Part shown: piece after piece, positions 1 through 8,849 of the stretch | Layout of the letters: each line of letters starts with the position of its first letter | Numbering within the stretch: the stretch's first letter is position 1 | Source of the DNA: Acinetobacter kanungonis | GTDB taxonomy: Bacteria; Pseudomonadota; Gammaproteobacteria; Pseudomonadales; Moraxellaceae | DNA: 64,000 nt | Reading direction: 5' to 3' | NCBI RefSeq assembly: GCF_009939195.1 | Contig: NZ_JAACKC010000004.1 | Location: 124,001-188,000 of the forward strand | The notes under the pieces: model-generated | Told to the model about the DNA's origin: nothing | The model's database searches: none | Seen by the model: only the letters and a program-made list of their open reading frames with translations | Translations under genes and position numbers: made by a program

Positions 1-777
1 TCATGGCAAGTGTATGCAGGGCTGGGTCTGCAAAGTTTCGAGGGAAATCTAGAAGTTTTTGGGCAAAGCTTTTCTTTCCTGAACGGGTATCGTGCCGAAT
101 TTGAAAAAGATTATGCCCTCGGCTGGTTGGCAGGTGCTAGCTATCAAATACCCGAATATGCATTACGTACAAGTCTGACCTATCGCTCGGCAATAAAACA
201 TCAAGTTCATGTAAATGAGTCGATACAAAACCAGCCCATCACCTTTACCACAGCAGATAAAACCACAATAGAAACACCTGCCTCAGTCAATCTAGATTTC
301 CAAATGGGACTTTCACAAAGCAATCTACTCTATGCTTCGCTACGTTGGGTGAATTGGAGCGATTACGTTATTCAACCGACCCAGTTTGCCGCCATCATTG
401 CAAGTGCAGCGCAATATGCACCTGAAATTGGTTCCTTCAAAATGATTCAATATCAAGAAGATCAATGGTCTGGGAAAATTGGGATTGCCCATCAAATCAG
501 CCCGCGCTGGGTTTCCACCATCGATGTTGGTTGGGATTCGGGCAGTGGCAATATCGCTTCGACCTTAAGCCCAGTGGATGGTTATTACGGCCTCGGTTTG
601 GGTGCGCTTTATTACTGGCAACCGCAATCTTTTTTTGCCTTGGGAACAAACTATTTACGCTTTAACAAAGCCAAAACCGCACAGGATGCCGAAGCTGAAA
701 GTAAAATTGCGACTTTATATTCGGTCAATCAAAATGATGCTTGGGTGTTTGGTGGGAAAATCGGACATCATTTTTAA
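1..777 (+). CDS. FadL/OmpP1-family outer membrane transport protein, C-terminal part
   Basis: The reading frame is open from base 1, so this is the C-terminal ~258 residues of a gene that starts left of the window; FadL proteins are usually 400-450 residues. The visible part is a run of alternating aromatic/polar beta-strands and ends in a terminal Phe (GGKIGHHF), the usual signal for outer-membrane barrel insertion. FadL porins carry long-chain fatty acids or other hydrophobic compounds across the outer membrane. The GTG at base 10 is an internal codon, not a start. A hairpin at 800-825 closes the gene. Assignment is by overall barrel pattern (strands such as YASLRWVNWSDY), so the substrate is unknown. 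Confidence 0.75.
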   Translation, partial: SWQVYAGLGLQSFEGNLEVFGQSFSFLNGYRAEFEKDYALGWLAGASYQIPEYALRTSLTYRSAIKHQVHVNESIQNQPITFTTADKTTIETPASVNLDFQMGLSQSNLLYASLRWVNWSDYVIQPTQFAAIIASAAQYAPEIGSFKMIQYQEDQWSGKIGIAHQISPRWVSTIDVGWDSGSGNIASTLSPVDGYYGLGLGALYYWQPQSFFALGTNYLRFNKAKTAQDAEAESKIATLYSVNQNDAWVFGGKIGHHF

Positions 778-799
778 TATACGTTGTTAAGCAACATTA

Positions 800-825
800 A
801 AAAACGGGCATTCAGCCCGTTTTTC
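800..825. terminator. bidirectional terminator between the FadL-type gene and carO
   Basis: Stem aaaacgggc / gcccgtttt with loop attca, flanked by A and T runs, lies between two convergent genes and can end transcription from both sides. Confidence 0.85.
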
Positions 826-840
826 TATCAAAATTATCAT

Positions 841-1548
841 TTAGAAATGATAGCTAACACCGAGTTTCGCCACTGGCATCCACTCATATTTGTCATCATT
901 TGCGACATTACGTTCATGTTCAGCTAGCAATTCCTGATCCGCGGCTGTACCACCAACACCTGTCATTTTGGCTTGTGGATTTCCTGTGTAATAGGCACCG
1001 ACTTCACCAAATACACCAAACTTGTCATTGATTTTAGGTGCAAAACCTAGACCCAAATATGGCGCAATATCATTGTTGTAGCTGACTTTACCTGTCACAG
1101 AATCAAAGCTGGTTTTCGTGCCATCAATTTCAATATTGCCACTACCTGCTTTTGATTTAAGCGTGTATTCACTATCGACATAACCTACACCTGCTGCCAT
1201 GTAAAGTGAGTTCGCCCACATGTTGGAGCTGGTACCCCAAGGACGCACTTCGGCATTCAAGTAAGTCAGGTTATTTTTCATGTCCATGTCGTATTTAACG
1301 CCATCTACAGACAAGTCATCGGACCAAGATACATCACCACCATTATAACCGAGAGTTACACCCACATACGGGTTAGCGGTCCAAGTGACTGCGCCACCAT
1401 ATCCCGTCGTTCCAGCCTCAGCACGTACAGACGTTGGCATAAGCTGATTCGAAACACGACCATCGTTGATCACAGGTTCTTCTGCCATTGCTGTCCCTGC
1501 AAAAGCGGTCATTGTTGTTGCAATCGCAATTAAACTTAATTTTTTCAT
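841..1548 (-). CDS. carO: CarO-like outer membrane channel
   Basis: A 235-residue outer-membrane beta-barrel with a signal peptide (about residues 1-22, cleavage after TAMA) and a C-terminal aromatic (SYHF). Blocks such as RAEAGTTGYGGA, NPYVGVTLGYNGGD, NDIAPYLG and YEWMPV match what I remember of Acinetobacter CarO very closely. CarO is an eight-strand barrel associated with basic amino acid (ornithine) uptake, and its loss or variation is tied to carbapenem resistance in A. baumannii. A strong ribosome site AGGAGA sits just before the ATG. It is transcribed alone from a 292-base intergenic region shared with dapD. The homologue is slightly shorter than the usual ~245 residues, with divergent surface loops (around residues 130-150 and 190-215), which are known to vary among strains. 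Confidence 0.9.
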   Translation of the reverse strand: MKKLSLIAIATTMTAFAGTAMAEEPVINDGRVSNQLMPTSVRAEAGTTGYGGAVTWTANPYVGVTLGYNGGDVSWSDDLSVDGVKYDMDMKNNLTYLNAEVRPWGTSSNMWANSLYMAAGVGYVDSEYTLKSKAGSGNIEIDGTKTSFDSVTGKVSYNNDIAPYLGLGFAPKINDKFGVFGEVGAYYTGNPQAKMTGVGGTAADQELLAEHERNVANDDKYEWMPVAKLGVSYHF

Positions 1549-1840
1549 TGCTGGTCTCCTCAGATGATTAAACTTTTTAATCGTGAAGTTGTTTTGATGA
1601 ACTCATCCTAGACCAGAACATCAGTACTTTTTATGAACGATTTGCTAGGTTTGTGTTAAGTTTTGATACATATTTCAGTAAATTTAGTTTGCAAATAATA
1701 ATCTGTTTAACAACTTATACAAGTTCACATCGTTTTTTACAGAACTACCTTAATTATAAATTCCGATCTTAAGACGATTTTTCATCTATTTTGGGGCAAA
1801 TATAGTGTAAAATCTTCAAAATTTTTTTGGAAGGAAGATC

Positions 1841-2662
1841 ATGTCTCAGCTTTCGACAATTATCGAACAAGCCTTTGAAGACCGCGCTAATTTCACAGCA
1901 GCGGATTGCTCTGCTGAAATTCGTGATGCAGTTGAACAGGCGATTGCTGGTTTAGACAACGGTACATTACGCGTTGCTGAAAAAATCGACGGTGAATGGG
2001 TTGTTCACCAATGGCTTAAAAAAGCAGTGTTGTTATCGTTCAAATTGAACGACAACAAGCCAATTGAGTCTTGTGATCTTCGTTTCTACGACAAAGTTGA
2101 CACTAAATTCTCTGGTTGGACTGAAGAACAGTTCAAAGCTGCTGGCGTACGTGTTGTGCCACCAGCAGTTGCACGTAAAGGCAGCTTCCAAGCGAAAAAC
2201 GTGGTGTTAATGCCATCTTATGTCAACATTGGTGCTTATGTAGATGAAGGCACAATGGTTGATACATGGGCAACTGTAGGTTCATGTGCACAAATCGGTA
2301 AAAACGTTCACTTGTCTGGTGGCGTAGGTATCGGTGGTGTATTAGAGCCTTTACAAGCGAACCCGACCATTATTGAAGACAACTGCTTCATCGGTGCACG
2401 TTCTGAAATCGTTGAAGGCGTAATTGTTGAAGAAGGTTCTGTTATTTCAATGGGTGTATTCATTGGTCAATCAACCAAGATTTATGACCGTGAAACTGGC
2501 GAAATCCACTATGGTCGCGTACCAGCAGGTTCTGTTGTTGTTTCTGGTAGCCTTCCTTCTAAATGCGGTACTTACAGCTTATATGCTGCAATTATCGTGA
2601 AAAAAGTTGACGCGAAAACTCGTGCGAAAACGAGCTTGAACGAATTATTACGCGAAGACTAA
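1841..2662 (+). CDS. dapD: tetrahydrodipicolinate N-succinyltransferase
   Basis: 273 residues, the normal length for DapD. It transfers succinyl from succinyl-CoA to tetrahydrodipicolinate in the diaminopimelate/lysine pathway, supplying the peptidoglycan cross-linker in the cytoplasm. The N-terminal helical domain (about 1-100) is followed by a left-handed beta-helix of hexapeptide repeats (about 105-230, for example NIGAYVDEG and [12 protein letters not shown]), the acyltransferase core. Ribosome site GGAAGGA lies 6-7 bases before the ATG. It is monocistronic, closed by the 12-bp hairpin at 2683-2715. Codon use is that of a well-expressed core gene. Confidence 0.97.
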   Translation: MSQLSTIIEQAFEDRANFTAADCSAEIRDAVEQAIAGLDNGTLRVAEKIDGEWVVHQWLKKAVLLSFKLNDNKPIESCDLRFYDKVDTKFSGWTEEQFKAAGVRVVPPAVARKGSFQAKNVVLMPSYVNIGAYVDEGTMVDTWATVGSCAQIGKNVHLSGGVGIGGVLEPLQANPTIIEDNCFIGARSEIVEGVIVEEGSVISMGVFIGQSTKIYDRETGEIHYGRVPAGSVVVSGSLPSKCGTYSLYAAIIVKKVDAKTRAKTSLNELLRED

Positions 2663-2682
2663 TTTTTCAAAATGCTTTTCGG

Positions 2683-2715
2683 TCTCTACGATCAGTCATG
2701 ATCGTAGAGATTTTT
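2683..2715 (+). terminator. dapD terminator
   Basis: Perfect 12-bp stem tctctacgatca / tgatcgtagaga with loop gtca, followed by a T run; lies 20 bases after the dapD stop. Confidence 0.9.
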
Positions 2716-2744
2716 ATTTTTCTATCTTGTGGTTATCTTGTGCT

Positions 2745-3455
2745 ATGAATACTCTCCGATCTTCGGCTATTCCTGTTTCTGATCCGGCTGCGGGCTTACG
2801 CATCACGGAGATTTTCTATTCATTACAAGGTGAAGCCAATACAGCAGGACTTCCAACGGTATTTATCCGTTTAACGGGCTGTCCGTTACGTTGTACTTAT
2901 TGTGATACCACCTACTCGTTTGAAGGTGGCGAGCGCCAATCGCTCGAACAGATTATTCAAACCACGCTGGACTTTAAAACACCGTATGTGTGTGTCACAG
3001 GTGGCGAGCCACTGGCTCAACCGAATGCATTACCCTTAATGACCCGTCTTGCCGATTTAGGCTGTGAGGTATCATTAGAAACCAGCGGTGCTTTAGATGT
3101 GTCTAAAGTCGACCCGCGTGTTTCCAAAGTTTTAGACCTTAAAACTCCAACTTCAGGTGAAGAACAACGTAATTTAATGTCTAACCTTGATCACTTAACT
3201 CAGCATGATCAGATTAAATTCGTGATTTGTAACCGTGAAGACTATGAATGGTCAAAACAACAGCTTGCCCAGTATCAACTACAGGATAAAGTCAGTACCG
3301 TTTGGTTCTCCCCTGCTTTTGCTGTAGAAAAAGGTGCTGCGCGCTTACCTCAACTTGCGCGTGACTTAGCGCAATGGATTTTAGAAGACCATCTCCCTGT
3401 TCGTTTCCAGCTCCAGCTACATAAACTGTTGTGGAACGATGAAACTGGTCGTTAA
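2745..3455 (+). CDS. queE: 7-carboxy-7-deazaguanine synthase
   Basis: Radical-SAM enzyme of the 7-deazaguanine (preQ0/queuosine) pathway, converting 6-carboxytetrahydropterin to 7-carboxy-7-deazaguanine. The first strand carries FYSLQGE, and the cluster motif CPLRCTYC (CxxxCxxC) is at about residue 48-55, followed by DTTYSF; a GGEP motif for SAM follows at about residue 94. An in-frame TTG lies at 2727, but ATG 2745 is the more likely start, giving MNTLRSS and 236 residues. The frame ends 29 bases before queC, so the two are probably cotranscribed. Confidence 0.94.
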   Translation: MNTLRSSAIPVSDPAAGLRITEIFYSLQGEANTAGLPTVFIRLTGCPLRCTYCDTTYSFEGGERQSLEQIIQTTLDFKTPYVCVTGGEPLAQPNALPLMTRLADLGCEVSLETSGALDVSKVDPRVSKVLDLKTPTSGEEQRNLMSNLDHLTQHDQIKFVICNREDYEWSKQQLAQYQLQDKVSTVWFSPAFAVEKGAARLPQLARDLAQWILEDHLPVRFQLQLHKLLWNDETGR

Positions 3456-3484
3456 TTGCTTTTAGATATTTAGGAGATTCACAT

Positions 3485-4153
3485 ATGCGCACTCGTGCCA
3501 TAGTCTTGTTATCTGGCGGTTTAGACTCAACTACTTGTTTAGCTTGGGCGCAAGCACGTTATGAATGCATGGCGATTAGCTTCATGTATGGTCAACGCTC
3601 TACCACAGAACTTGATGCTGCAAAAGCCTTAGCGCAACGTGCTGGTGTTGAACATCGTATTATTAATATTGATTTAAGTAACTTAGGTGGTTCAGCCTTA
3701 ACTGACCACAGTATTGATGTACCAGAACAGCTGCAAGAAGGTATTCCTGTAACTTATGTTCCAGCACGTAACACGATTTTCTTGTCATATGCCCTAGCTG
3801 CTGCTGAAGTATTTGGTGCTGAAGCGATTGTAATTGGCGTGAATGCCGTTGATTATTCAGGCTATCCTGACTGCCGCCCAGAATATATTGAAGCTTTTGC
3901 TAACATGGCACGCTTGGCAACCAAAGTGGGTGTGGAAGGAAAACCTCTTAAATTTGAAACACCTCTGTTACATTTATCCAAAGCAAATATCATTCGCTTA
4001 GGTATTGAACATGGCGTAGACTATAGTCAAACGGTGTCTTGCTACCAAGCAGATGACCAAGGACGTGCTTGTGGTAAATGCGACAGCTGCCGCTTACGCA
4101 AACAAGGCTTTGAAGATGCAGGCGTAGCAGACCCAACACGTTATATACCGTAA
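3485..4153 (+). CDS. queC: 7-cyano-7-deazaguanine synthase
   Basis: 222 residues, full length. Converts 7-carboxy-7-deazaguanine to preQ0 with ATP and ammonia, the step after QueE. The PP-loop nucleotide motif [11 protein letters not shown] is at residues 8-18 and the zinc-binding cysteine cluster CYQ...ACGKCDSC is near the C-terminus (about 190-205). A ribosome site AGGAG is 6-7 bases before the ATG. The queE-queC pair with no DNA-modification genes beside it points to tRNA queuosine synthesis. The next gene follows after 16 bases and may be in the same transcript. Confidence 0.96.
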   Translation: MRTRAIVLLSGGLDSTTCLAWAQARYECMAISFMYGQRSTTELDAAKALAQRAGVEHRIINIDLSNLGGSALTDHSIDVPEQLQEGIPVTYVPARNTIFLSYALAAAEVFGAEAIVIGVNAVDYSGYPDCRPEYIEAFANMARLATKVGVEGKPLKFETPLLHLSKANIIRLGIEHGVDYSQTVSCYQADDQGRACGKCDSCRLRKQGFEDAGVADPTRYIP

Positions 4154-4169
4154 TAACAGGGTACAGTTT

Positions 4170-4580
4170 ATGAAAAATTTAAAATCAAACATTATTCTTT
4201 CTACATTGGTTTCAGCAGCTGCATTGTTTGCAACTGCATCACATGCTGCTGAATCGAACAAACTACAAGAAGCGTATAAAAGCACCAATGTAAAATCTGC
4301 GTTAATTAATGTTTGTAAAGAAGAAACAGCCAAAGGTAATAAATTATCAAGTGCTGAAGTAAGCAAATACTGTACTTGTGCAGTGGAAGCAGACGGTAAA
4401 TTAACCAATGCGCAAAAATGGGAAATTCAAAGCACCATTAACCAAAAGAAAAGTCCGAGTACACTTGCTTTCGTTCAAAAGCAAAACAAAGACTTACAAG
4501 CCTGCTTTGGTCCTCAGTTAACCACTAAATTAAAGTCTTTAACTGAAGAAGCAATGAAAAACGCGCAAGCGAAAAAATAA
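4170..4580 (+). CDS. small periplasmic protein of unknown function
   Basis: 136 residues with a clear signal peptide (about 1-26, cleavage after SHA). The mature part is Lys-rich and helical and carries four cysteines: VCKEE, the KYCTCA pair, and ACFG near the end; these could form disulphides in the periplasm. I do not recognise a family. It begins 16 bases after queC, so it may be cotranscribed with queE-queC, although nothing in it suggests a role in queuosine synthesis. The hairpin at 4598-4622 ends the unit. Confidence 0.75.
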   Translation: MKNLKSNIILSTLVSAAALFATASHAAESNKLQEAYKSTNVKSALINVCKEETAKGNKLSSAEVSKYCTCAVEADGKLTNAQKWEIQSTINQKKSPSTLAFVQKQNKDLQACFGPQLTTKLKSLTEEAMKNAQAKK

Positions 4581-4597
4581 TTCGTGAACCGTGAATC

Positions 4598-4622
4598 AAG
4601 CCTGCTTTATGCAGGCTTTTTC
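4598..4622 (+). terminator. terminator after the queE-queC-periplasmic protein unit
   Basis: Stem aagcctgc / gcaggctt, loop tttat, then a T run. Confidence 0.85.
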
Positions 4623-4650
4623 TATGCCATAAAATTGAAAGAGCTAAACT

Positions 4651-5349
4651 ATGCTTGTTGAATGGAATACCAATGCTCAAGGTCAAAAATTTGTCGCCTC
4701 ATATAGTGGCGGTAAAGACAGCAGCCTTGCACTCTACCAAGCCATGCAAATGGGCGAAGCAGTTGCGCTGATTGTGATGCTGGAAGAACAAGGTTTAAAG
4801 TCACGCTCACATGGCATGTCACTCGACATCATTCATGCGCAGGCCAAGGCGATTGGACTCCCCATCTTCACGGCTTCGGCGACTTGGCAAGATTATGAAA
4901 GTCATTTCATTCAACTCTTGCAAAAAGCCCAAGCCTTAGGTGCAGAGACTTTGGTGACAGGTGATATTGATTTGATGGCGCATGCAGAATGGAATCAGTC
5001 AGTATGTGATAAAAGCCAGCTCAGTTTATGCATGCCGCTTTGGCAGCGCCCGCGCCTCGAGATTGTGCAGGAATTTATCTCACTTGGATTTCAAAGCATC
5101 ATTGTCACGGTTAATTTAAACTTAGGCATGAAAGTTGAAGATTTGGGACAAGTCCTGACACTGGACTATATTCAACAACTTGTAGACCGAGGGATTGACC
5201 CTTGCGGTGAAGCGGGTGAGTTTCACACCACCGTAATTGATGGCCCTATTTTCCAACATGCCCTGAATATTGTGAAAGGTGATATTCTCTATCACGAAAA
5301 CTACGCCTTTTTACCGCTTGAACTAGAACAACACCAGATTGAAGGATAA
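4651..5349 (+). CDS. Dph6-like (MJ0570-type) ATP pyrophosphatase
   Basis: 232 residues beginning with an adenylating PP-loop, YSGGKDSSLA (about residues 18-27), then elements typical of the Dph6/MJ0570 domain: TGDI and the CGEAGEFHT block near residue 188. In eukaryotes this domain makes diphthamide by amidating diphthine on EF2, but bacteria lack diphthamide, so the substrate here is unknown; an amide ligase or tRNA/metabolite-modifying role is inference only. It is followed after 3 bases by bcp, so the two are translationally close and presumably cotranscribed. Confidence 0.85.
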   Translation: MLVEWNTNAQGQKFVASYSGGKDSSLALYQAMQMGEAVALIVMLEEQGLKSRSHGMSLDIIHAQAKAIGLPIFTASATWQDYESHFIQLLQKAQALGAETLVTGDIDLMAHAEWNQSVCDKSQLSLCMPLWQRPRLEIVQEFISLGFQSIIVTVNLNLGMKVEDLGQVLTLDYIQQLVDRGIDPCGEAGEFHTTVIDGPIFQHALNIVKGDILYHENYAFLPLELEQHQIEG

Positions 5350-5352
5350 ACC

Positions 5353-5811
5353 ATGACGGATAGCATCCAACTTCCAAATCAAATTTTCCCGACCACCACA
5401 GGTGAAGTCAACTTAACTGAAGTCCCAACTGAATGGCTGATTGTGTATTTCTATCCGAAAGATTCAACGCCTGGCTGTACCACTCAGGCAGTTGGCTTTT
5501 CTTGTTTAAAAGACCAGTTTGATGCGCTGAATACCACCATCTTTGGGGTTTCTCGTGACTCGGTCAAAGCGCACCAAAACTTCACCGCAAAACAATCGCT
5601 CAGCATTAACCTGATCAGTGATAAAGAAGAAGTCCTGTGCAAACACTTTGATGTCATTAAAGAAAAGAATATGTATGGCAAACAAGTGATGGGCATTGAA
5701 CGCTCAACCTTTATTTTCCATAACGGTAAACTCGTTAAAGAATATCGCAAAGTTAAAGCAGCGGGACATGCTGAGCAAGTGCTTGCAGACTTAAAAGCTC
5801 TACAAGCTTAA
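5353..5811 (+). CDS. bcp: thiol peroxidase of the Bcp/PrxQ peroxiredoxin family
   Basis: 152 residues. Reduces hydroperoxides using a peroxidatic cysteine, here Cys42 in STPGCTTQA. The resolving cysteine found five residues later in E. coli Bcp is replaced by Val47; other cysteines (Cys51 and one near residue 96) could serve, or the enzyme could be a 1-Cys form. The rest of the thioredoxin fold is normal (YFYPKDSTPGC, FGVSRDS, ERSTFI). It is the second gene of a two-gene unit closed by the hairpin at 5818-5852. Confidence 0.92.
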   Translation: MTDSIQLPNQIFPTTTGEVNLTEVPTEWLIVYFYPKDSTPGCTTQAVGFSCLKDQFDALNTTIFGVSRDSVKAHQNFTAKQSLSINLISDKEEVLCKHFDVIKEKNMYGKQVMGIERSTFIFHNGKLVKEYRKVKAAGHAEQVLADLKALQA

Positions 5812-5817
5812 TCAATA

Positions 5818-5852
5818 AAGCCGCTATCGTTTTCATTCAACGTAGCGGCTTT
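5818..5852. terminator. bidirectional terminator between bcp and argO
   Basis: 10-bp stem aaagccgcta / tagcggcttt between convergent genes, with T runs on both strands. Confidence 0.85.
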
Positions 5853-5857
5853 TATAC

Positions 5858-6463
5858 TTATGCATCCACAATTAATGACAGCGCAATACTCCACATAATC
5901 AGGGCAATCAATCCATCCAAAACTTTCCATGCCTTCGGATTTTCAAAAATTGGGGTTAATAGTCGTGCCCCGTAGCCCAAACTAAAAAAGAATAACCAAG
6001 ATGCCGTGATGGTGCCTAAAGCAAAATAAAGTTTGCTGTGCTCAAATTGAGTTGAAATAGAACCGATCAACACCACGGTATCTAAATACACATGCGGATT
6101 CAGCCAAGTTAAAGCCAAACACACCAACAAGATTTGACCCAAATTAGTCTCATTCTGCTGTGCTGCATGTAAACCCTGATTCGATTTAAATGCAGCAAGC
6201 AAATGTTGAAAGCCATACCAAAATAAAAATAACGCCCCTGCCCACTTTGCCATACCCAGCACTTCAGGGTAATGCTGAAGCACCACAGAAAAACCCGTAA
6301 TCCCTAGAAGAATTAAAATAGAATCGGACAATGCACAAACGAAGCAGACCCAAAATACAGACTGTTGCTTTAAACCCTGTTTTAAAACAAACGCATTTTG
6401 CGCCCCAATCGCCACGATCAGACTCATACCTATCGCGATCCCTTGTAAATACGTTTGTAGCAT
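5858..6463 (-). CDS. argO: LysE/ArgO-family amino acid exporter
   Basis: 201 residues, about six membrane helices, with the family N-terminus GMSLIVAIGAQNAFVLKQGL. LysE/ArgO carriers export lysine or arginine (or the toxic analogue canavanine) from the cytoplasm. The gene is divergent from an ArgP/LysG-type regulator at 6602, the classic arrangement for this exporter, with a 138-base AT-rich intergenic region where the regulator presumably binds. Which basic amino acid is preferred cannot be told from sequence. Confidence 0.9.
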   Translation of the reverse strand: MLQTYLQGIAIGMSLIVAIGAQNAFVLKQGLKQQSVFWVCFVCALSDSILILLGITGFSVVLQHYPEVLGMAKWAGALFLFWYGFQHLLAAFKSNQGLHAAQQNETNLGQILLVCLALTWLNPHVYLDTVVLIGSISTQFEHSKLYFALGTITASWLFFFSLGYGARLLTPIFENPKAWKVLDGLIALIMWSIALSLIVDA

Positions 6464-6601
6464 GATTTTTCCACTCAGATTTTTTGCTTCATCGCATTAT
6501 CAAGGATTTTTTATTCAACTAAATAAAACTAAAAAAATATCAATTTAACTCAATTTATCTTAGATTATCAGCATGACTAATGATTAGACCTGAGCTTCTC
6601 C

Positions 6602-7513
6602 ATGCTGAATAGTAAACAATGTGACGCCTTCTTAGCTGTCGCTGAAACAGGCAGTTTTGACTTGGCAGCCGAACGTTTATGCATCACTGCTTCGGCAGTG
6701 ACCATGCGCGTGCAAAGTCTGGAGAAATCTTTAGGTCATTTACTGATTGTACGGGAACGTCCTTGCCGCGCTACTCAGGCAGGCTTATCGTTATTGCACT
6801 ATTTGCAGCACACAAGGCGATTAGAACAAAACCTGTTACAGGAATTAACGGGGCAAACCCACGAATCGCAATTCTACCAACTCAATATTGCCAGCAATGA
6901 TGACTCCCTCGCCACGTGGTTACTGCGAGCGATACGTGAAACTCTGTTACGTGAAAAAATTGTGGTACATCTCAAGGTCGATGATCAAACGCAAACCCAT
7001 CATTTACTTGCGGCAGGTTTGGTGAGTGCCTGCATTTCTACGGAGCAACACGCCATGAAAGGCTGTGTTGCAACACGTTTGGGCAGCATGAATTATCGAA
7101 TGGTGGCGACCCCTGAATTCACTCGACGCTGGTTTACGCAAGGTTTAAATCGTCAAAGTTTAAGAATGGCGCCAGCCGTGATTTATAATGATAAAGACCA
7201 TCTACATACCGATATGATTTTGGAAAAATTTGGCTTAACGGTCGAGAGCTATCCACACCACTTTATTCCATCCTCCACCGCTTTTATTGAAGCAATTGAA
7301 TATGGTTTGGGATTTGGCATGGTGCCTGATTATCAAATTGGGCAACGCCTACAAACAGGAGAATGGGTGGAGCTTTTACCCGATGCGCATATCAATATTC
7401 AGTTGTACTGGCATCACTGGAAACAGCAATCCCCGTCGTTGGCACAACTGACACGCGATATTATTGACAAAGCGCCAAGCTATATGAACCAGCAAATGAA
7501 TACTTCTTTTTAA
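6602..7513 (+). CDS. argP: LysR-family regulator of the ArgP/LysG type
   Basis: 303 residues. N-terminal winged helix (QCDAFLAVAETGSFDLAAERL, then ITASAVTMRVQSLE) with the S-A-V-T-M-R recognition helix typical of ArgP/IciA; the C-terminal two-lobe co-inducer domain has IEAIEYGLGFGMVPD near residue 233. ArgP senses lysine and arginine and activates the exporter gene argO, which lies divergently next to it. The start is ATG, with a weak ribosome site (gagcttct). A CDS in the opposite direction (YceI) ends just beyond it. Confidence 0.92.
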   Translation: MLNSKQCDAFLAVAETGSFDLAAERLCITASAVTMRVQSLEKSLGHLLIVRERPCRATQAGLSLLHYLQHTRRLEQNLLQELTGQTHESQFYQLNIASNDDSLATWLLRAIRETLLREKIVVHLKVDDQTQTHHLLAAGLVSACISTEQHAMKGCVATRLGSMNYRMVATPEFTRRWFTQGLNRQSLRMAPAVIYNDKDHLHTDMILEKFGLTVESYPHHFIPSSTAFIEAIEYGLGFGMVPDYQIGQRLQTGEWVELLPDAHINIQLYWHHWKQQSPSLAQLTRDIIDKAPSYMNQQMNTSF

Positions 7514-7547
7514 TTGAAACACCTGTAGTACAGAGAATACAAAGTGC

Positions 7548-8147
7548 TTAGTCGCTGTTTTTCCACTGCCCAATCACCTGAATATTCACTTTTTCCCCAA
7601 TACCACCCATGGCTTTTTTCATTCCAAAATCACTGCGGCGAATGATGGTATGCGCTTCGACATTGAGCAGGTCTGGATGCTCGGAATGTGGCGTTAATTT
7701 GGCATCAAACGTAATGGGACGGGTCACCCCACGTAGGGTTAAATTGCCTAGAATTTGGTAGCGATCATTACCGAGCGTTTTAAATTGGGTACTTTTAAAA
7801 GTGGCTGTTTTATATTTGTCTACATAGAACAAATCTGGACCTAAAACCATGGCTTTCAAGGAAGGCTTACTCATGCTGATACTGTTGATATCCAGTACCA
7901 CCTGAGCATTGGCACGTTCAGGTTGTTCTAGATCAAACTGCATGGTCGACTGAACTTGTTCAAATTGTCCTTTGGCAAAAGTTACCCCAAAAGAATCAAT
8001 ATGAAAGCCGACTTCGGAATCGGAGGTGAGATGCCATACACCCGCTTGGGCAACCTGCATAGACATGACAAAGACACAGGAGTACATCCAAAAAACATGC
8101 GGTCTATGCGAGATTTGATGATTAACAGCACTGGTGTTCATGTCCAT
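7548..8147 (-). CDS. YceI-family periplasmic protein
   Basis: 199 residues: a leader with a hydrophobic stretch (about 19-36, ending VAQAG) and a YceI lipocalin-like barrel. Hallmarks are HIDSFGVTFAKGQF, the LTLRGVTRPITFDA block and TIIRRSDFGM. YceI proteins bind isoprenoid or polar lipid-like ligands in the periplasm; the exact ligand is unknown. Two ATG codons (8147 and 8141) are possible starts. It lies 28 bases after nadM on the same strand and may share its transcript, though no functional link is obvious. Confidence 0.88.
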   Translation of the reverse strand: MDMNTSAVNHQISHRPHVFWMYSCVFVMSMQVAQAGVWHLTSDSEVGFHIDSFGVTFAKGQFEQVQSTMQFDLEQPERANAQVVLDINSISMSKPSLKAMVLGPDLFYVDKYKTATFKSTQFKTLGNDRYQILGNLTLRGVTRPITFDAKLTPHSEHPDLLNVEAHTIIRRSDFGMKKAMGGIGEKVNIQVIGQWKNSD

Positions 8148-8175
8148 TCCTCAGCAGAGGAGATGAAACCTTATT

Positions 8176-8745
8176 TTACTCAAGATTGCTTTTATCTTGG
8201 GTCTGGTATTTGTGTTGTAATTGTTGATAAATCGCGCTTTGCTTGAACTTTTGTAAAAACTCAATTGTTCCTTGAGGAAATCGGTCTTCCCAAATTTCAC
8301 CACGGTAAAAGGCTTCCCGCATTGGCGTCGCCGACATTGCATCTTCCAAACTATCAATTTCCACCATTTCCCATTCTGGAAACAGTTCTAAATAATAAGA
8401 AGATTCATCTTTAAAATGACCAATCAATCCCACCTTATGTTCAGGTTGAACCACATTGGCCACCAAGGTTTTCACCAGATTGACCCATTTTTTATCGTTA
8501 TAAACATCAATCACATGCACAAAACGAATACGCGCTGCATCTTCCTCAGAAAAATTCGATAAAATCATCTGTTCGCGTTCTTGGGCGGTAAATGGATTTT
8601 TAATATTGCGTTCCATTTGTGCAGAACCCAAAGCCAAAATCACAGCGTCACTCAGTTCCAGTGCGATTTGAATAGTCCGCATATGTGCCAAGTGGAACGG
8701 CTGAAAACGACCAATAAAAACCAGATAATCAAATGTATGTTTCAT
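8176..8745 (-). CDS. nadM: nicotinamide-nucleotide adenylyltransferase, NadM type
   Basis: 189 residues. Nucleotidyltransferase with GRFQPFHLAHM at about residues 12-22 (HxGH-like ATP site) and the second motif SATPMR near residue 155. Joins NMN and ATP to NAD in the salvage pathway. It has only the adenylyltransferase domain; the Nudix domain fused in some NadM proteins is absent. Starts with ATG, upstream of the YceI gene on the same strand. Confidence 0.85.
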   Translation of the reverse strand: MKHTFDYLVFIGRFQPFHLAHMRTIQIALELSDAVILALGSAQMERNIKNPFTAQEREQMILSNFSEEDAARIRFVHVIDVYNDKKWVNLVKTLVANVVQPEHKVGLIGHFKDESSYYLELFPEWEMVEIDSLEDAMSATPMREAFYRGEIWEDRFPQGTIEFLQKFKQSAIYQQLQHKYQTQDKSNLE

Positions 8746-8849
8746 AGGACATGAACTTTTTTATGAACTCATCAGTAGCACCCTTCTTCATCAAGATACG
8801 ACATAATGGCACATAAAATTTAACTAAATTTTAAAGCAAGGATAGTACG

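Noticed and set aside
2745..4153. 7-deazaguanine DNA modification (Dpd-type) island from queE and queC
   Set aside because: Only the two tRNA-pathway genes are present, with no dpd genes nearby; this is ordinary queuosine precursor synthesis.
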